Assembly: GCF_003148805.1 (NCBI RefSeq)
Contig: NZ_QGGX01000017.1
Span: 62,001 to 126,000 of the forward strand
Direction: 5' to 3'
Source: Aminobacter sp. AP02
GTDB taxonomy: Bacteria; Pseudomonadota; Alphaproteobacteria; Rhizobiales; Rhizobiaceae
Length of the DNA stretch: 64,000 nt
Positions 36,523 to 45,500 of the stretch are shown in pieces. The position numbers and the translations under genes are program-made. How positions within the stretch are numbered: position 1 is the stretch's first letter; every line of letters begins with the position of its first letter. The notes under the pieces were generated by a model that ran no database searches, was not told the DNA's origin, and saw only the letters and a program-made list of their open reading frames with translations.

Positions 36523-37818
36523 ATGACCCAGGCAAATGACATACCGCGCATGTCGCTGCGCAAGCGTATCGGCAGCTTCCTATCAGCTCGGCGCACGGTC
36601 CTGCGCGACTATTTCTCTGCGGTCAGCGGTTCAGCGGGACGACTGGTCTTTTCGCTGATCTATTTCGTAGCGCTCGCGAACACATTGACCATCGCCGATT
36701 TCGGTCTATTCGCGACTGCCTCGGCAGCCGGCGTGATGCTGTCGCGCACCCTCGCCTTCGGCTTCATCTCGGCCCTTTACCGCACCGCGACGATCCGTCC
36801 CCGGCTAATCGGCAGGTACACCGCAGGCTTCTTGATGCTGGCCCTGCTATCGCTGCCGCTGCTGGCGGCTGCCTCAGCGCTGACCTGGTTCCTGTTTTTC
36901 AAAAGCACATTGTCCGCCGGGATTTTCGCCACCGTCATCTTTGCAGAAGCCCTGCTTTGGCGGCCAATCGAAGTGGCGATGATCGTCAACAACGGCCTCG
37001 GACGCTTTGGCAAGGCGGCGCTTCTGGCGATTCTGACGTCAGCCATCAAAGCCGCGGCAGCCGCACTGTTCATCCTGTGGCCGACACATACGATCGAGGC
37101 ATGGGCCGGTTTCTACGTCGCCTGCAATCTCGTCTCGCTCGCCTTGGCCTTCGGCATGTTCTATCCGCGCCAGCGGCTCAGGCTGACGCCGGATCTCTAC
37201 TGGCGCAGGCTGTCGGATTCGGTCTATGTCGCCGGCGCCGAGGTGCTTTTTTATCTGCAGATGGAGTTCGACAAGTTGCTGGTGCTGGCCATGGGCGGGC
37301 CGCATCTCGCCGGCATCTATGCAATTGTCATGCGGCTGGTCGACCTTACGGCCATCCCGATCCGCACCTTCTCGATGATGCTTGTGCAACGCATAATGCG
37401 GGCGCCGCAGATGCTGGCCAGGCTGAAAGTCAAGATCGGCATCGAAGCCGGCATCCTGATCGTTTCCACCTCGGCCCTGCTGTTTCTTGCGGTCGTGCTG
37501 TACTTCTATCCCAATTTCCTTGGCCGCAATGTCTCGGAGGCTGCGCCGCTGGTCGGGCTGGCGCTGTTCGTGCCGGCCTTGCGCAATCTCGTCGAGTACC
37601 ACGCCGAGCTCTTGTTCGCGCGCGGCCAGACGTTGATCCGCGCCGGCAACCTGGCGCTTCTCGCTGGATTGAAAGCAGCTCTGCTGTCGATGCTGCTGCT
37701 CCGCGTCACCGATACCGAGACGCTGGTGTGGTCGCTGAACGGAATGTTCGCGCTGCTGTACCTCGCATCGGCAGCGGTGACCTATGCGGCGCTGCGTCGG
37801 CCGGTGCGGGCGATCTGA
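36523..37818 (+). CDS. Wzx-like polysaccharide flippase
   Basis: This is a multi-span membrane protein of 431 residues with about 12 hydrophobic segments, of the MOP/Wzx type that moves lipid-linked repeat units to the periplasm. Family features are the first segments FSAVSGSAGRLVFSLIYF and TIADFGLFATASAAGVML, and the charged EFDKLLVLAMGG loop in the middle. ATG 36523 is the only good start; it follows the divergent promoter region of the co-polymerase gene. It converges on the DUF6492 gene with three bases between stops. Confidence 0.85.
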   Translation: MTQANDIPRMSLRKRIGSFLSARRTVLRDYFSAVSGSAGRLVFSLIYFVALANTLTIADFGLFATASAAGVMLSRTLAFGFISALYRTATIRPRLIGRYTAGFLMLALLSLPLLAAASALTWFLFFKSTLSAGIFATVIFAEALLWRPIEVAMIVNNGLGRFGKAALLAILTSAIKAAAAALFILWPTHTIEAWAGFYVACNLVSLALAFGMFYPRQRLRLTPDLYWRRLSDSVYVAGAEVLFYLQMEFDKLLVLAMGGPHLAGIYAIVMRLVDLTAIPIRTFSMMLVQRIMRAPQMLARLKVKIGIEAGILIVSTSALLFLAVVLYFYPNFLGRNVSEAAPLVGLALFVPALRNLVEYHAELLFARGQTLIRAGNLALLAGLKAALLSMLLLRVTDTETLVWSLNGMFALLYLASAAVTYAALRRPVRAI

Positions 37819-37821
37819 GCG

Positions 37822-38712
37822 TCAGGCGGCGACCAGCCTGCGGATACGGCCTAGATCGGTGCCGATGAAGGATTGCATCCCGATCGCAACTTGTTCAGGC
37901 GACATATCAGCCACGAAAGCTTCGAACTGCGCATCCGAAAGCGCTTTTCCCGTCCAGTGGACCCGGCAGAATTCTTCCGAGCCGTGGTAGTGCCCTGCAC
38001 CTGCGGCAACCTCATCGACGAAGCGGCCGTAAATCATGCATTCGGAGAACTTCCGCCGCGCGCACACCGCTTCGACCCAATGCCGGCCGCTGATCTCTTC
38101 GATATGGGCGAGCATGTCGCGCGTGCTCGAGCGGCGCCAGGCGATCAATGTCGAGATGTAGTCGTGCGGGGAAACTTCAGGCGCAGCGATGCCGAGCACG
38201 GCCGCCCCGTTCGCAGACCAGACACGATGGTTGTCATGGCCCGGAGCAAGCAGGGCATCGTCTCGGCGAAACAGGCGCAGCTTGCCGTCGCGCCAAAACC
38301 GCGCGCAGTGGAACGGCCTCAGGAACGCTACGTCGGAATCGACGTAGACAAGCGTCTCCTGTTCGATCCTTTCGGCGATGGCCATACGCCGCAACTGCTG
38401 AACGTGCCAACCACGCAGCGGCGGCGCCTTGAAGCTTAACCAGATCCGGCGCCTAAACAGGCTTGTCGGGTCGGGCATGTCGCGCAGCCACGATGGCAAA
38501 AGCTCGCGCTCGTCGATTACCGTGCGGCGGCTACCTTCCAGCTGCCTGAAAAGTGCCACGTCGCGGTGTTCGACCAGAAGGTAGTGATGTGAGGCGCCTG
38601 AGACATGGCAGTCAACCGTCTCGCACAGCAGGCGGCAGCGCTCGAAATCGGCGGCATAGCTTGCCGTCACCAGGGCTGCGTCAGGAGCCACCGACGTGCC
38701 TGAAACGTTCAA
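37822..38712 (-). CDS. DUF6492-family putative glycosyltransferase
   Basis: This is a 296-residue protein with features of a GT-A glycosyltransferase: an N-terminal VTASYAADFERC and the DXD-like VYVDSDVAFLRPF, with the acidic and aromatic pattern expected of nucleotide-sugar binding. No transmembrane segment is visible. The start is a TTG at 38712: GGGGAGG precedes it at good spacing, and TTGA overlaps the stop of the WecG gene. No ATG is near the conserved N-terminus. Its place in the polysaccharide locus supports a sugar-transfer role; the donor is unknown. Confidence 0.7.
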   Translation of the reverse strand: MNVSGTSVAPDAALVTASYAADFERCRLLCETVDCHVSGASHHYLLVEHRDVALFRQLEGSRRTVIDERELLPSWLRDMPDPTSLFRRRIWLSFKAPPLRGWHVQQLRRMAIAERIEQETLVYVDSDVAFLRPFHCARFWRDGKLRLFRRDDALLAPGHDNHRVWSANGAAVLGIAAPEVSPHDYISTLIAWRRSSTRDMLAHIEEISGRHWVEAVCARRKFSECMIYGRFVDEVAAGAGHYHGSEEFCRVHWTGKALSDAQFEAFVADMSPEQVAIGMQSFIGTDLGRIRRLVAA

Positions 38713-39488
38713 GGGCGGTCCTCCCCACCATGCCCGCCAAGCTTTTGGCGCAGCACACGGAACAGGAAGAGCGGGTTGCCGATGATATAGCGCCGCCACA
38801 GCCGACTCGGTTCAATCAGCAAGCGGAACAGCCATTCGAGACGAAGCCGGCGCATCCACTCTGGCGCGCGCGGCAGCGCGCCGCTTAGGAAGTCGAGCAG
38901 CGCGCCGACGGCGATCGGCATAGTGCAATGCTCCGGTCCCAGGTTGCGCTCGATCCACATTTCCTGGCGTGGGACCCCCATGGCAACGAGCAGGATATCC
39001 GGGCGCAGCGCGCCAACATCCGCGACGACCCTGGGCTCGTCTGCAGCACTGAAAAAGCCGTCATTGATGACAACGAAACGATGCTGCGGTGCAATCTTCG
39101 CCAGCTGTTTCGCAGCCCTTTCGACATTCACGCGCTTTGCGCCGAGCAGAGCGACGGTCAGCGGTGTCCTGGTAGCCTTGATCAAGGCCGGTACGAAATC
39201 GGTGCCGTTGAGATTGTCGGGAAAAGGCGCGCCATAAAGCCAGCGCGCGGCGATATCGACACCGACGCCGTCAGCGAGAACCAGGAAGTCGTCAAGTGCC
39301 TCGGCAAACTCCTTGTCGGAACAGGCGACGTTGGCGCTATGGGCATTCAGGAATGTTACCTTGGTGAAAGTCCTGTCCTGGAGCGCCCGAGACAGATGAG
39401 CGATCGCCGCGCCGTGCCGCAGACTGGCGACCCGTACGCCGAGGATACCCCGGACCGGGATCGCCGCGCTGGCAACAGTGACGTTCAC
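38709..39488 (-). CDS. WecG/TagA/CpsF-family glycosyltransferase
   Basis: This is a GT26-type enzyme of 259 residues that transfers a sugar (N-acetylmannosamine or glucose types are known in the family) to a lipid-linked acceptor. Motifs are TFLNAHSANVA, LADGVGVDIAARWLYG with the catalytic-loop Asp, LLGAKRVNVERAA, DILLVAMGVPRQEMW and EWLFRLLIEPSRLWRRYIIGNP, which anchors it to the membrane face. Start is a GTG at 39488; the upstream gene's stop overlaps it as GTGA. It is the middle of three overlapping minus-strand genes. Confidence 0.9.
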   Translation of the reverse strand: MNVTVASAAIPVRGILGVRVASLRHGAAIAHLSRALQDRTFTKVTFLNAHSANVACSDKEFAEALDDFLVLADGVGVDIAARWLYGAPFPDNLNGTDFVPALIKATRTPLTVALLGAKRVNVERAAKQLAKIAPQHRFVVINDGFFSAADEPRVVADVGALRPDILLVAMGVPRQEMWIERNLGPEHCTMPIAVGALLDFLSGALPRAPEWMRRLRLEWLFRLLIEPSRLWRRYIIGNPLFLFRVLRQKLGGHGGEDRP

Positions 39489-40660
39489 GCCGCCACCTCT
39501 TGCGCGCCGGCCCCTAGTCTTGCGACCCCAAGCGCTACCGCGCGGTCAAGTGCCGCGATCTGCCGGCGATGGAAATCACTGCCATCGACGTCGGCGACCC
39601 GCTGATCAACTGTTTGCTCGAGTGCCTTGGCGAAGGCTTGGGGATCGTCGGTCATGATGCAATTCTGAGGTTTGTGGGCAATGCCGCGCAGCGAATGCGC
39701 AGTTGCCACTGAAGGCAGGCCAAGTTCGAAGGTCTCGATGGTTTTGAGCTGGACGCCGCTGCCCGAAGTGCTGATGAGCGGGATGACGGCGGCGCTGCGA
39801 ACAAATGCGCGGGCATCCGGCACCCGGCCCACGAACTTGACACCAGGATGCGGCGACGACACGCCCGCAGGGACGCTGCCGGCGATATGGATGCGAAAAT
39901 CTTTGCGCAGGTGTGGAACAACCTTGCCGAGGAACCAGTCGAGGCCGATGCGATTGGGCTCCCAGGTCCAGGTGCCGATCAGGGCCGCGTCGCATTCGAT
40001 CTTTCGTTTGCAATGCGCGGTTGAAATCTCCGAACGAGTGACCAGCGGAAGCGCCACGGAACGCGTGTCGGAGGCAACGCCTAGCTCGGCGCGATCTTCC
40101 TCGGCCAGCGTGAAGACGAAGCGCGCATTGCGGCACAAACGCTTCTCGATCACTTCGAGCAGTCTTGATTCCCGCCGGAACAATGCACGTTGAATCGCGC
40201 CGCTGGCGGCTTGCGCGTTCTGCGCCGCCGATCGGAACTCGACATTGTGTGCAACGAAGATCGAAGGCCTGTTCTGAAAGACCTTTTCGAACGCCGCCGC
40301 CATCTGGACCGAATTGAGGATGTAACCGTCGAACGGTCCCGCTGCGTCAATCGCATGGCGTACCGAATCATCAGAAACGACGCGCAGCTTGGCCGAGGCG
40401 AAAGTCAGCCCTGAGGCTACCGCGTTCGCAAGCCAGGCCAGTTTTCGCGGCAAGGGGGCCGCGTCGGTGCGCACATCGATCGAACCGAGGAGAATGGTGT
40501 TTTCGGGATCGGACGGCGCTTTGCCCGGCCAGCCAAAACCGAGCACGGTTACGCGCACTCCAGCACGGCGCAGCGCTTCGATGATCGCTCGATTGGCGAT
40601 TTCGTAGCCCGAAGAAAGCGCTCCGTCAGGCACGATGGATGTGGCAAACAGCAGATGCAT
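39485..40660 (-). CDS. Glycosyltransferase (GT4-like fold)
   Basis: This is a cytoplasmic glycosyltransferase of 391 residues with GT-B architecture. The N-terminal half opens HLLFATSIVPDGALSSGYEIAN, and the C-terminal half has DAALIGTWTWEPNR, KVVPHLRKDFRIHIAG, VGRVPDARAFVRSAAV and the donor-site GSGVQLKTIETFELGLPSVAT. It starts at ATG 40660 and overlaps the WecG-type gene by four bases. It heads the minus-strand branch of the exopolysaccharide locus, opposite a GT2 gene 164 bases away. Confidence 0.88.
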   Translation of the reverse strand: MHLLFATSIVPDGALSSGYEIANRAIIEALRRAGVRVTVLGFGWPGKAPSDPENTILLGSIDVRTDAAPLPRKLAWLANAVASGLTFASAKLRVVSDDSVRHAIDAAGPFDGYILNSVQMAAAFEKVFQNRPSIFVAHNVEFRSAAQNAQAASGAIQRALFRRESRLLEVIEKRLCRNARFVFTLAEEDRAELGVASDTRSVALPLVTRSEISTAHCKRKIECDAALIGTWTWEPNRIGLDWFLGKVVPHLRKDFRIHIAGSVPAGVSSPHPGVKFVGRVPDARAFVRSAAVIPLISTSGSGVQLKTIETFELGLPSVATAHSLRGIAHKPQNCIMTDDPQAFAKALEQTVDQRVADVDGSDFHRRQIAALDRAVALGVARLGAGAQEVAA

Positions 40661-40824
40661 CTAACTTATTCCTGCCTATGCCGTAGCAGCGTGCGGTGAA
40701 GTCTTCTTTAAGGAATTCGGTCCAGCTGCGGAACCCGACAGTCGAATGGCACTCGCCGGTTGTTTAACTGACCGTTATCGTGCCGGTGTTAGGCAGGGGC
40801 ATCAAAAGTCGGCGCGCCCTTTCA

Positions 40825-41823
40825 ATGAATTCTCTTCCACCACTCAGATCCGTGACCATTGCAGGCATGTCGCCCGCATTGGCGGTGGACGATGTGGAAG
40901 TGGTGGTCACGCTGCCGACTTTTCGCCGGCCACAGCAGTTGCTGGCAGCGCTCGATTCGCTTGCCAAGCAAAAGACCGCACGCCGATTCGCAGTCATCGT
41001 CATGGAGAACGACGACGAAGGCAAAGAGGGAATGCGCGCGGCATTGCCTGTGTTTGAAAGCGGGCGGATGTCAGGGCTGGTCATCGTCGCGCACGAGCGT
41101 GGCAACTGCAGCGCCTACAATGCCGGCTGGCACACGGCACTCCTCCGCTTTCCGAACTTCACCAGGCTTCTTGTGATCGACGACGACGAGCTGGCCGATC
41201 CGCTTTGGCTGGAAACGATGTGCAAAGCTGCCGATAGCCTTGGCGTCGACATCGTCGGTGGCCCCCAGCAGCCCGTCTTTGCCGATCCAGCACACCAAGC
41301 GTGGGCCACGCATCCCGTTTTCGCGCCGCCCTACTCCACCACCGGGCCGGTCGCAGCACTCTACTCGTCCGGCAATCTTCTCGTCAGCCGCCACGTGCTC
41401 CTGACGATGGGCCCGCCCTTCCTCGACCTGCGCTTCAATTTCATGGGTGGTGGCGACTCGGATTTCCTCAGCCGAGCTGGGCAAAAGGGTTTCAAGCTCG
41501 GCTGGTGCGCGGAAGCAAAACTGTTCGAGACGGTGCCGGCGCGGCGACTCGAACCCGACTGGATTCGGGCCCGGTCGTTGCGGAATGGCGTCATTTCCAC
41601 ACTGGTTGCCAAGAAGAAATATGCAGGCACGGCATTTGCCAATACGCGCGTGTTCTTCAAAAGCCTCGCACTACTTGCAGCGTCGCCGCTACGTGCCTTG
41701 CTGCGCCTGCTCGTCACCGGCTCGCCCTCGGTGGCAATCTATCCGATCCATGTGGCGCTCGGTCGCGTGATGGCCGATTTCGGTTATGCCAATGAGCAAT
41801 ACCGCCAGCCTGAAAAGAACTGA
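40825..41823 (+). CDS. Family-2 glycosyltransferase
   Basis: This is a GT-A glycosyltransferase of 332 residues. The family features are VVVTLPTFRRPQQLLAALDSL at the start, NCSAYNAGWH, the metal-binding VIDDDE and the ED-like GGGDSDFL. The start at ATG 40825 is chosen; an in-frame GTG at 40780 would add 15 residues and a later ATG at 40867 would drop 14. A hydrophobic stretch near the C-terminus (SLALLAASPLRALLRLLV) suggests membrane association. The downstream polymerase gene overlaps its end by 38 bases. Confidence 0.85.
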   Translation: MNSLPPLRSVTIAGMSPALAVDDVEVVVTLPTFRRPQQLLAALDSLAKQKTARRFAVIVMENDDEGKEGMRAALPVFESGRMSGLVIVAHERGNCSAYNAGWHTALLRFPNFTRLLVIDDDELADPLWLETMCKAADSLGVDIVGGPQQPVFADPAHQAWATHPVFAPPYSTTGPVAALYSSGNLLVSRHVLLTMGPPFLDLRFNFMGGGDSDFLSRAGQKGFKLGWCAEAKLFETVPARRLEPDWIRARSLRNGVISTLVAKKKYAGTAFANTRVFFKSLALLAASPLRALLRLLVTGSPSVAIYPIHVALGRVMADFGYANEQYRQPEKN

Positions 41824-43105
41824 CACGGCGCCGCTTTCGGCGGCGTTCACACCCGCGGGCATCGCCACGGCGGTCGCTTCGGTCGTGCTGACCGTCGTCA
41901 TCGTATCGTTCCGGCCGTTCCAGCCGGCGAGCGCCAATCTCGATGGCGGCGGCGATATCGTCAACCAGCTCGGCTTCGGATCGCTCGGCGCGTTTGCCAT
42001 GTTCTCGCTGCTGACACTTGCCGGTCCTGGCAGGCTGCGCGCGCTGGCGAGCCTGCCCTGGCTGCTGCTTTTGTTTTTCTTCATGATTTCGGTTGCCAAC
42101 GCCATCGATCCCAATGCAGCGTTCCGGGCCGCGGTATTCACCCTCATCGGCATCATTGCCATGGCTACCGTGCTGGCGCTGCCGCGTGACGGCGAGGCTT
42201 ATTCGACCGTGCTGGCCTTTGCCGGCTTCGTCGTCGTCGGGTTAAGCTATGGCGGCGTCATTTTCTACCCGAGCGTTGCCATCCATGGCACCGGCGGCTT
42301 CGAGCCCGAACATTCCGGGCTTTGGCGCGGCGCGTTCTCCCACAAGAACATCGCAGCGCCCGTCATGGCCGGATTCAGCTTCGCCGCCATCTATCTGTTC
42401 CGCCGCGGCTGGCGCTGGTCGGGCGTGATCCTGTTTCTGCTGGCCATGGTCTTCATGGCGCATACGGGATCGAAGACTACGGCGGGCCTTGTCCCGCTGT
42501 CGATCCTGCTGGTGCTCGTGCCCGGAATGATCGGAATGCGGCTTGGTGTGCCCTTGGTGTTTGCGCTTGCCGTGACCGGCACCGCGCTTGCCACGCTCGG
42601 CATCGTCTTCATCGACCCTCTCAAGCAGCTTGCGGCTCACCTGTTTCCAGACCTCACCTATACCGGACGCACGACGATCTGGGAGTTTGCGGGCAAGATG
42701 ATCGCCAAACAGCCTTGGCTCGGCTACGGCTATGAAAGCTTCTGGGGCACGCCCATCGTCACCCGGATCGACCAGACCTTCGACCAGGGCTGGGACATCA
42801 GCGGGATCGTGCATGGTCACAATGGCTACATCGATCTCTCGGTGGCCATGGGACTTCCGGCACTCGTCGTGGCGGTCTACGTTTTCCTGATCGCGCCGAT
42901 GCGCGACTACATGCGTATCCCGCTCTACAAGGAAAACGTCTTCCTCGGCGACTTCTTCATGATGGTGGTGCTGTTCACCTCCCTCAACGCCTTCCTCGAA
43001 AGCTTCTTCTTCCGTCGCACCGACCCGGTGTGGATGTTCTTTGTCTTCGGCGTGCTCGGGCTCAGGCTGGTGTCACGGACAGTCATCCACAAATCGAGCG
43101 CCTGA
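41786..43105 (+). CDS. O-antigen ligase/polymerase-family membrane protein
   Basis: This is a 439-residue membrane protein of the Wzy/WaaL family with about ten or more hydrophobic segments. The large loop contains WRGAFSHKNIAAPVMA, where the HKN motif is typical of O-antigen ligase-domain proteins, and a second region has GYGYESFWG and HGHNGYIDLSVAMG. It most likely polymerises the repeat units exported by the flippase. ATG 41786 overlaps the GT2 gene; ATG 41792 is an alternative six bases on. It is followed closely by the metallophosphoesterase gene. Confidence 0.88.
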   Translation: MPMSNTASLKRTDTAPLSAAFTPAGIATAVASVVLTVVIVSFRPFQPASANLDGGGDIVNQLGFGSLGAFAMFSLLTLAGPGRLRALASLPWLLLLFFFMISVANAIDPNAAFRAAVFTLIGIIAMATVLALPRDGEAYSTVLAFAGFVVVGLSYGGVIFYPSVAIHGTGGFEPEHSGLWRGAFSHKNIAAPVMAGFSFAAIYLFRRGWRWSGVILFLLAMVFMAHTGSKTTAGLVPLSILLVLVPGMIGMRLGVPLVFALAVTGTALATLGIVFIDPLKQLAAHLFPDLTYTGRTTIWEFAGKMIAKQPWLGYGYESFWGTPIVTRIDQTFDQGWDISGIVHGHNGYIDLSVAMGLPALVVAVYVFLIAPMRDYMRIPLYKENVFLGDFFMMVVLFTSLNAFLESFFFRRTDPVWMFFVFGVLGLRLVSRTVIHKSSA

Positions 43106-43149
43106 GCCGCGCTCTTGATCCTGCGCGGCGAGCGAGACATTCTCGCGCC

Positions 43150-44265
43150 ATGATGAGGGCAGTTTCCAGACGCCAGATGCTGGCCCAGACGCTGGGCATC
43201 GGCCTCGCCTCGTTGCTCAAGGTGCCGGCGGCACGCAGTGCCAGCTGGCCGAAGATCGATGCGACCTTCCTGTTTTCCGCCGATATCCATGCCTGCCGCA
43301 TGGCCAGCGGTCTCAGCCCCGACTGCCAGGCCGAAGGCAAGACTGACGAAAACCTGCGCCGGCATATCGCCGCATTGAACAAGGTCGGCGAATTCGAATG
43401 GCCGCGCGAGGTCGGCGGAGCGCAGAGCGGATTGGCAGGCGCAGGTCAATGGATCGGCCGTTCGCTCGGCCTGGTCATCGGCGGCGATGCTACCGATGAC
43501 GGCGGCGGCCAAGTAACGCAGCCGCATGAAGGCACCCAGCTTCTGCAATTCAGCCAGCGCTACCAGCAGCGCAACGGCTCCGACCGTGTGCATGTACCTG
43601 TCTATGTCGGACTCGGCAATCACGACCTCGACCAGGACGGCCCGCCGCCGCATGTCGACTGGTACCGGCGCGAGATGCGCGACTATGTCGAAATCAATCA
43701 TCGTCCAAGCGTGTTCTTCAAGCCGCCGGTGCCGGCCACCAACTACGATGCGCCATCCGACTGCTATTCATGGGACTGGGGCGGCCTGCATCTGGTCCAG
43801 TCCCACAGGTTCGCCGGCGATACCGCCAAGGGCGCGATCAGCGGCCTTGAATGGCTCAAGCAGGACCTGAAGACGTTTGCCGGCGACGGGCGTCCGGTGA
43901 TCCTGTTCCAGCACTATGGTTGGGATCCGTTCTCGATCGAGCGATGGGACGCGGATGCCCACACATTCAATGACACCGGCAGCGGCAAGCCGCACTGGTG
44001 GAGCGATGACGACCGGCGCGCGCTGTTGGGAGCGATCGAAGGTTACAATGTCGTCGGTGTATTCCACGGCCACCAGCACGAGACCGCCATGATCTACCGG
44101 CGCGACGGGCTCGACCTGTTCAAGCCCAAGGCCGCCTTTATGGGCGGTTTTGCCGTGGTGCGAGTGACCGACACCTCGATGGACGTCGTTTTGGCGGAAG
44201 CCGGCCCGCGAGGAAGCGTCACCTTCACCAACGCTTTCAGCAAGGTGCTGGACGACACACGCTGA
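43150..44265 (+). CDS. Tat-exported metallophosphoesterase
   Basis: This is a calcineurin-like phosphoesterase of 371 residues. The N-terminus MMRAVSRRQMLAQTLG carries a twin-arginine signal (SRRQML) with a hydrophobic stretch and an AxA-type cleavage site (AARSA). The metal-binding blocks are FSADIHACR, VIGGDATDD, GLGNHDLD, FQHYGWD and GVFHGHQHE, all conserved for a two-metal site. The folded, metal-loaded enzyme would be exported to the periplasm. It lies 44 bases after the polymerase gene, so a role in processing a phosphate-bearing polysaccharide or lipid carrier is possible but unproven. An extra N-terminal start further upstream lies inside the polymerase gene and is less likely. Confidence 0.85.
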   Translation: MMRAVSRRQMLAQTLGIGLASLLKVPAARSASWPKIDATFLFSADIHACRMASGLSPDCQAEGKTDENLRRHIAALNKVGEFEWPREVGGAQSGLAGAGQWIGRSLGLVIGGDATDDGGGQVTQPHEGTQLLQFSQRYQQRNGSDRVHVPVYVGLGNHDLDQDGPPPHVDWYRREMRDYVEINHRPSVFFKPPVPATNYDAPSDCYSWDWGGLHLVQSHRFAGDTAKGAISGLEWLKQDLKTFAGDGRPVILFQHYGWDPFSIERWDADAHTFNDTGSGKPHWWSDDDRRALLGAIEGYNVVGVFHGHQHETAMIYRRDGLDLFKPKAAFMGGFAVVRVTDTSMDVVLAEAGPRGSVTFTNAFSKVLDDTR

Positions 44266-44330
44266 CATTGCGGTGTACCCTTCCGCCGGGCCCCAAGAAG
44301 GGTTATGTGAGGTGCCTCGGAGGGCTTTGC

Positions 44331-45146
44331 ATGACCATCAGACTGATCCTCGCCGGCTGCGGCAACATGGGCTACGCCATGCTCACGGGCTGGCTCCATT
44401 CGGGCAAGCTCGCGCCGGAGGAAACCTTCGTGGTCGAGCCCAATGCCGAACTGCGGACGCGCGCCGCTGCCCTTGGCAGCCGGGTCGCCTCTGAGGTCGC
44501 CGGCATTCCTGCCGATGCAGATCCCGAAATTGTGGTCATCGCTGTCAAGCCGCAGGTCATTCGCGAGGTCACCGCAGGATACCGCCGCTTCGGCAACGGT
44601 CGCACGACCTTCGTCAGCGTTGCAGCCGGTACGCCCGTCACCACTTTCGCCGAAATCCTCGGCAGCCAAACGCCCATCGCGCGCTGCATGCCCAACACGC
44701 CAGCTGCCATCGGCAAAGGCATGATGGTGGTCTATTCTAACGAACACGTCACCGAAAAGACCAAGGCCGTCGTAGGCGACCTGTTGTCGGCCAGCGGCGA
44801 AGTCGCGACTATCGCCGACGAAGGGCTGATGGATGCGGTGACGGCGGTTTCCGGATCCGGACCGGCCTACATCTTCCATTTCATCGAATGCCTGACGGCA
44901 GCGGCGGAGAATGCCGGTCTTCCCTCGAAAACGGCGTCGCTCCTGGCGATGCAGACGGTCTACGGGGCAGCGAGCCTTGCTGCGGAAAGCCGCGAAGACC
45001 CAGCGGTGTTGCGCCGGCAGGTGACCAGCCCCAATGGCACCACCGCCGCGGCGCTTGGCGTATTGATGGGCGAGGACCGCCTCAAAAACTTGTTGTCCGA
45101 GGCCGTCGAGGCAGCCCGGCTGCGCTCGATAGAACTCGGCAAGTAG
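44331..45146 (+). CDS. proC: Pyrroline-5-carboxylate reductase
   Basis: This enzyme catalyses the last step of proline synthesis, reducing pyrroline-5-carboxylate with NAD(P)H. It has 271 residues. The Rossmann motif ILAGCGNMGYAML is at the start, followed by VVIAVKPQV, ARCMPNTPAAIGKGM and the C-terminal signature VSGSGPAYIFHFIECLTAAAENAGL with TSPNGTTAAAL. ATG 44331 has CGGAGGG upstream. It converges on the ModE-like gene with no bases between stops. Confidence 0.95.
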   Translation: MTIRLILAGCGNMGYAMLTGWLHSGKLAPEETFVVEPNAELRTRAAALGSRVASEVAGIPADADPEIVVIAVKPQVIREVTAGYRRFGNGRTTFVSVAAGTPVTTFAEILGSQTPIARCMPNTPAAIGKGMMVVYSNEHVTEKTKAVVGDLLSASGEVATIADEGLMDAVTAVSGSGPAYIFHFIECLTAAAENAGLPSKTASLLAMQTVYGAASLAAESREDPAVLRRQVTSPNGTTAAALGVLMGEDRLKNLLSEAVEAARLRSIELGK

Positions 45147-45488
45147 CTATTTGGCGTCAGCCTCGGCTTGCAGCGCCTCGATGTGAGGTGCAGCAGCCTC
45201 ATTGACCGCGCGCTCCATGTCGCGGAACTGGCGTACGACCTCTTCGCCGACAGTCGTAAGTTCGGCGCCGCCGCCATGCTTGCCGCCGGTCTTGGCGGCG
45301 ACCAATGGCTTGCCGAACATGTCCTTCATCTCTTCGACCAGGTCCCAGGCGCGCTTGTAGGACATTTCCATGGCGCGAGCCGCCGCCGAAATCGAGCCGG
45401 TGGCAGCAATCTGTTCGAGAAGCTCAACCTTGCCCGGTCCCAGGCGGCCCTTCGGGTCGAGATACAAGCGCAAGGTCAGAGACGGCAT
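45147..45488 (-). CDS. ModE-like winged-helix regulator (DNA-binding domain only)
   Basis: This is a 113-residue protein equal to the N-terminal DNA-binding part of ModE: LDPKGRLGPGKVELLEQIAATGSISAAARAMEMSYKRAWDLVEEM matches the family helix-turn-helix, and GGKHGGGAELTTVGEEVV is the wing region. The molybdate-binding (TOBE/MOP) domains of full ModE are absent. It lies at the end of the modABC gene block, 12 bases from modC, and a Mo-box-like site lies before modA. So it probably regulates the transporter, with molybdate sensed by another protein or not at all. A stand-alone short ModE is common in rhizobia. Confidence 0.85.
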   Translation of the reverse strand: MPSLTLRLYLDPKGRLGPGKVELLEQIAATGSISAAARAMEMSYKRAWDLVEEMKDMFGKPLVAAKTGGKHGGGAELTTVGEEVVRQFRDMERAVNEAAAPHIEALQAEADAK

Positions 45489-45500
45489 CGGCTACTCCAG

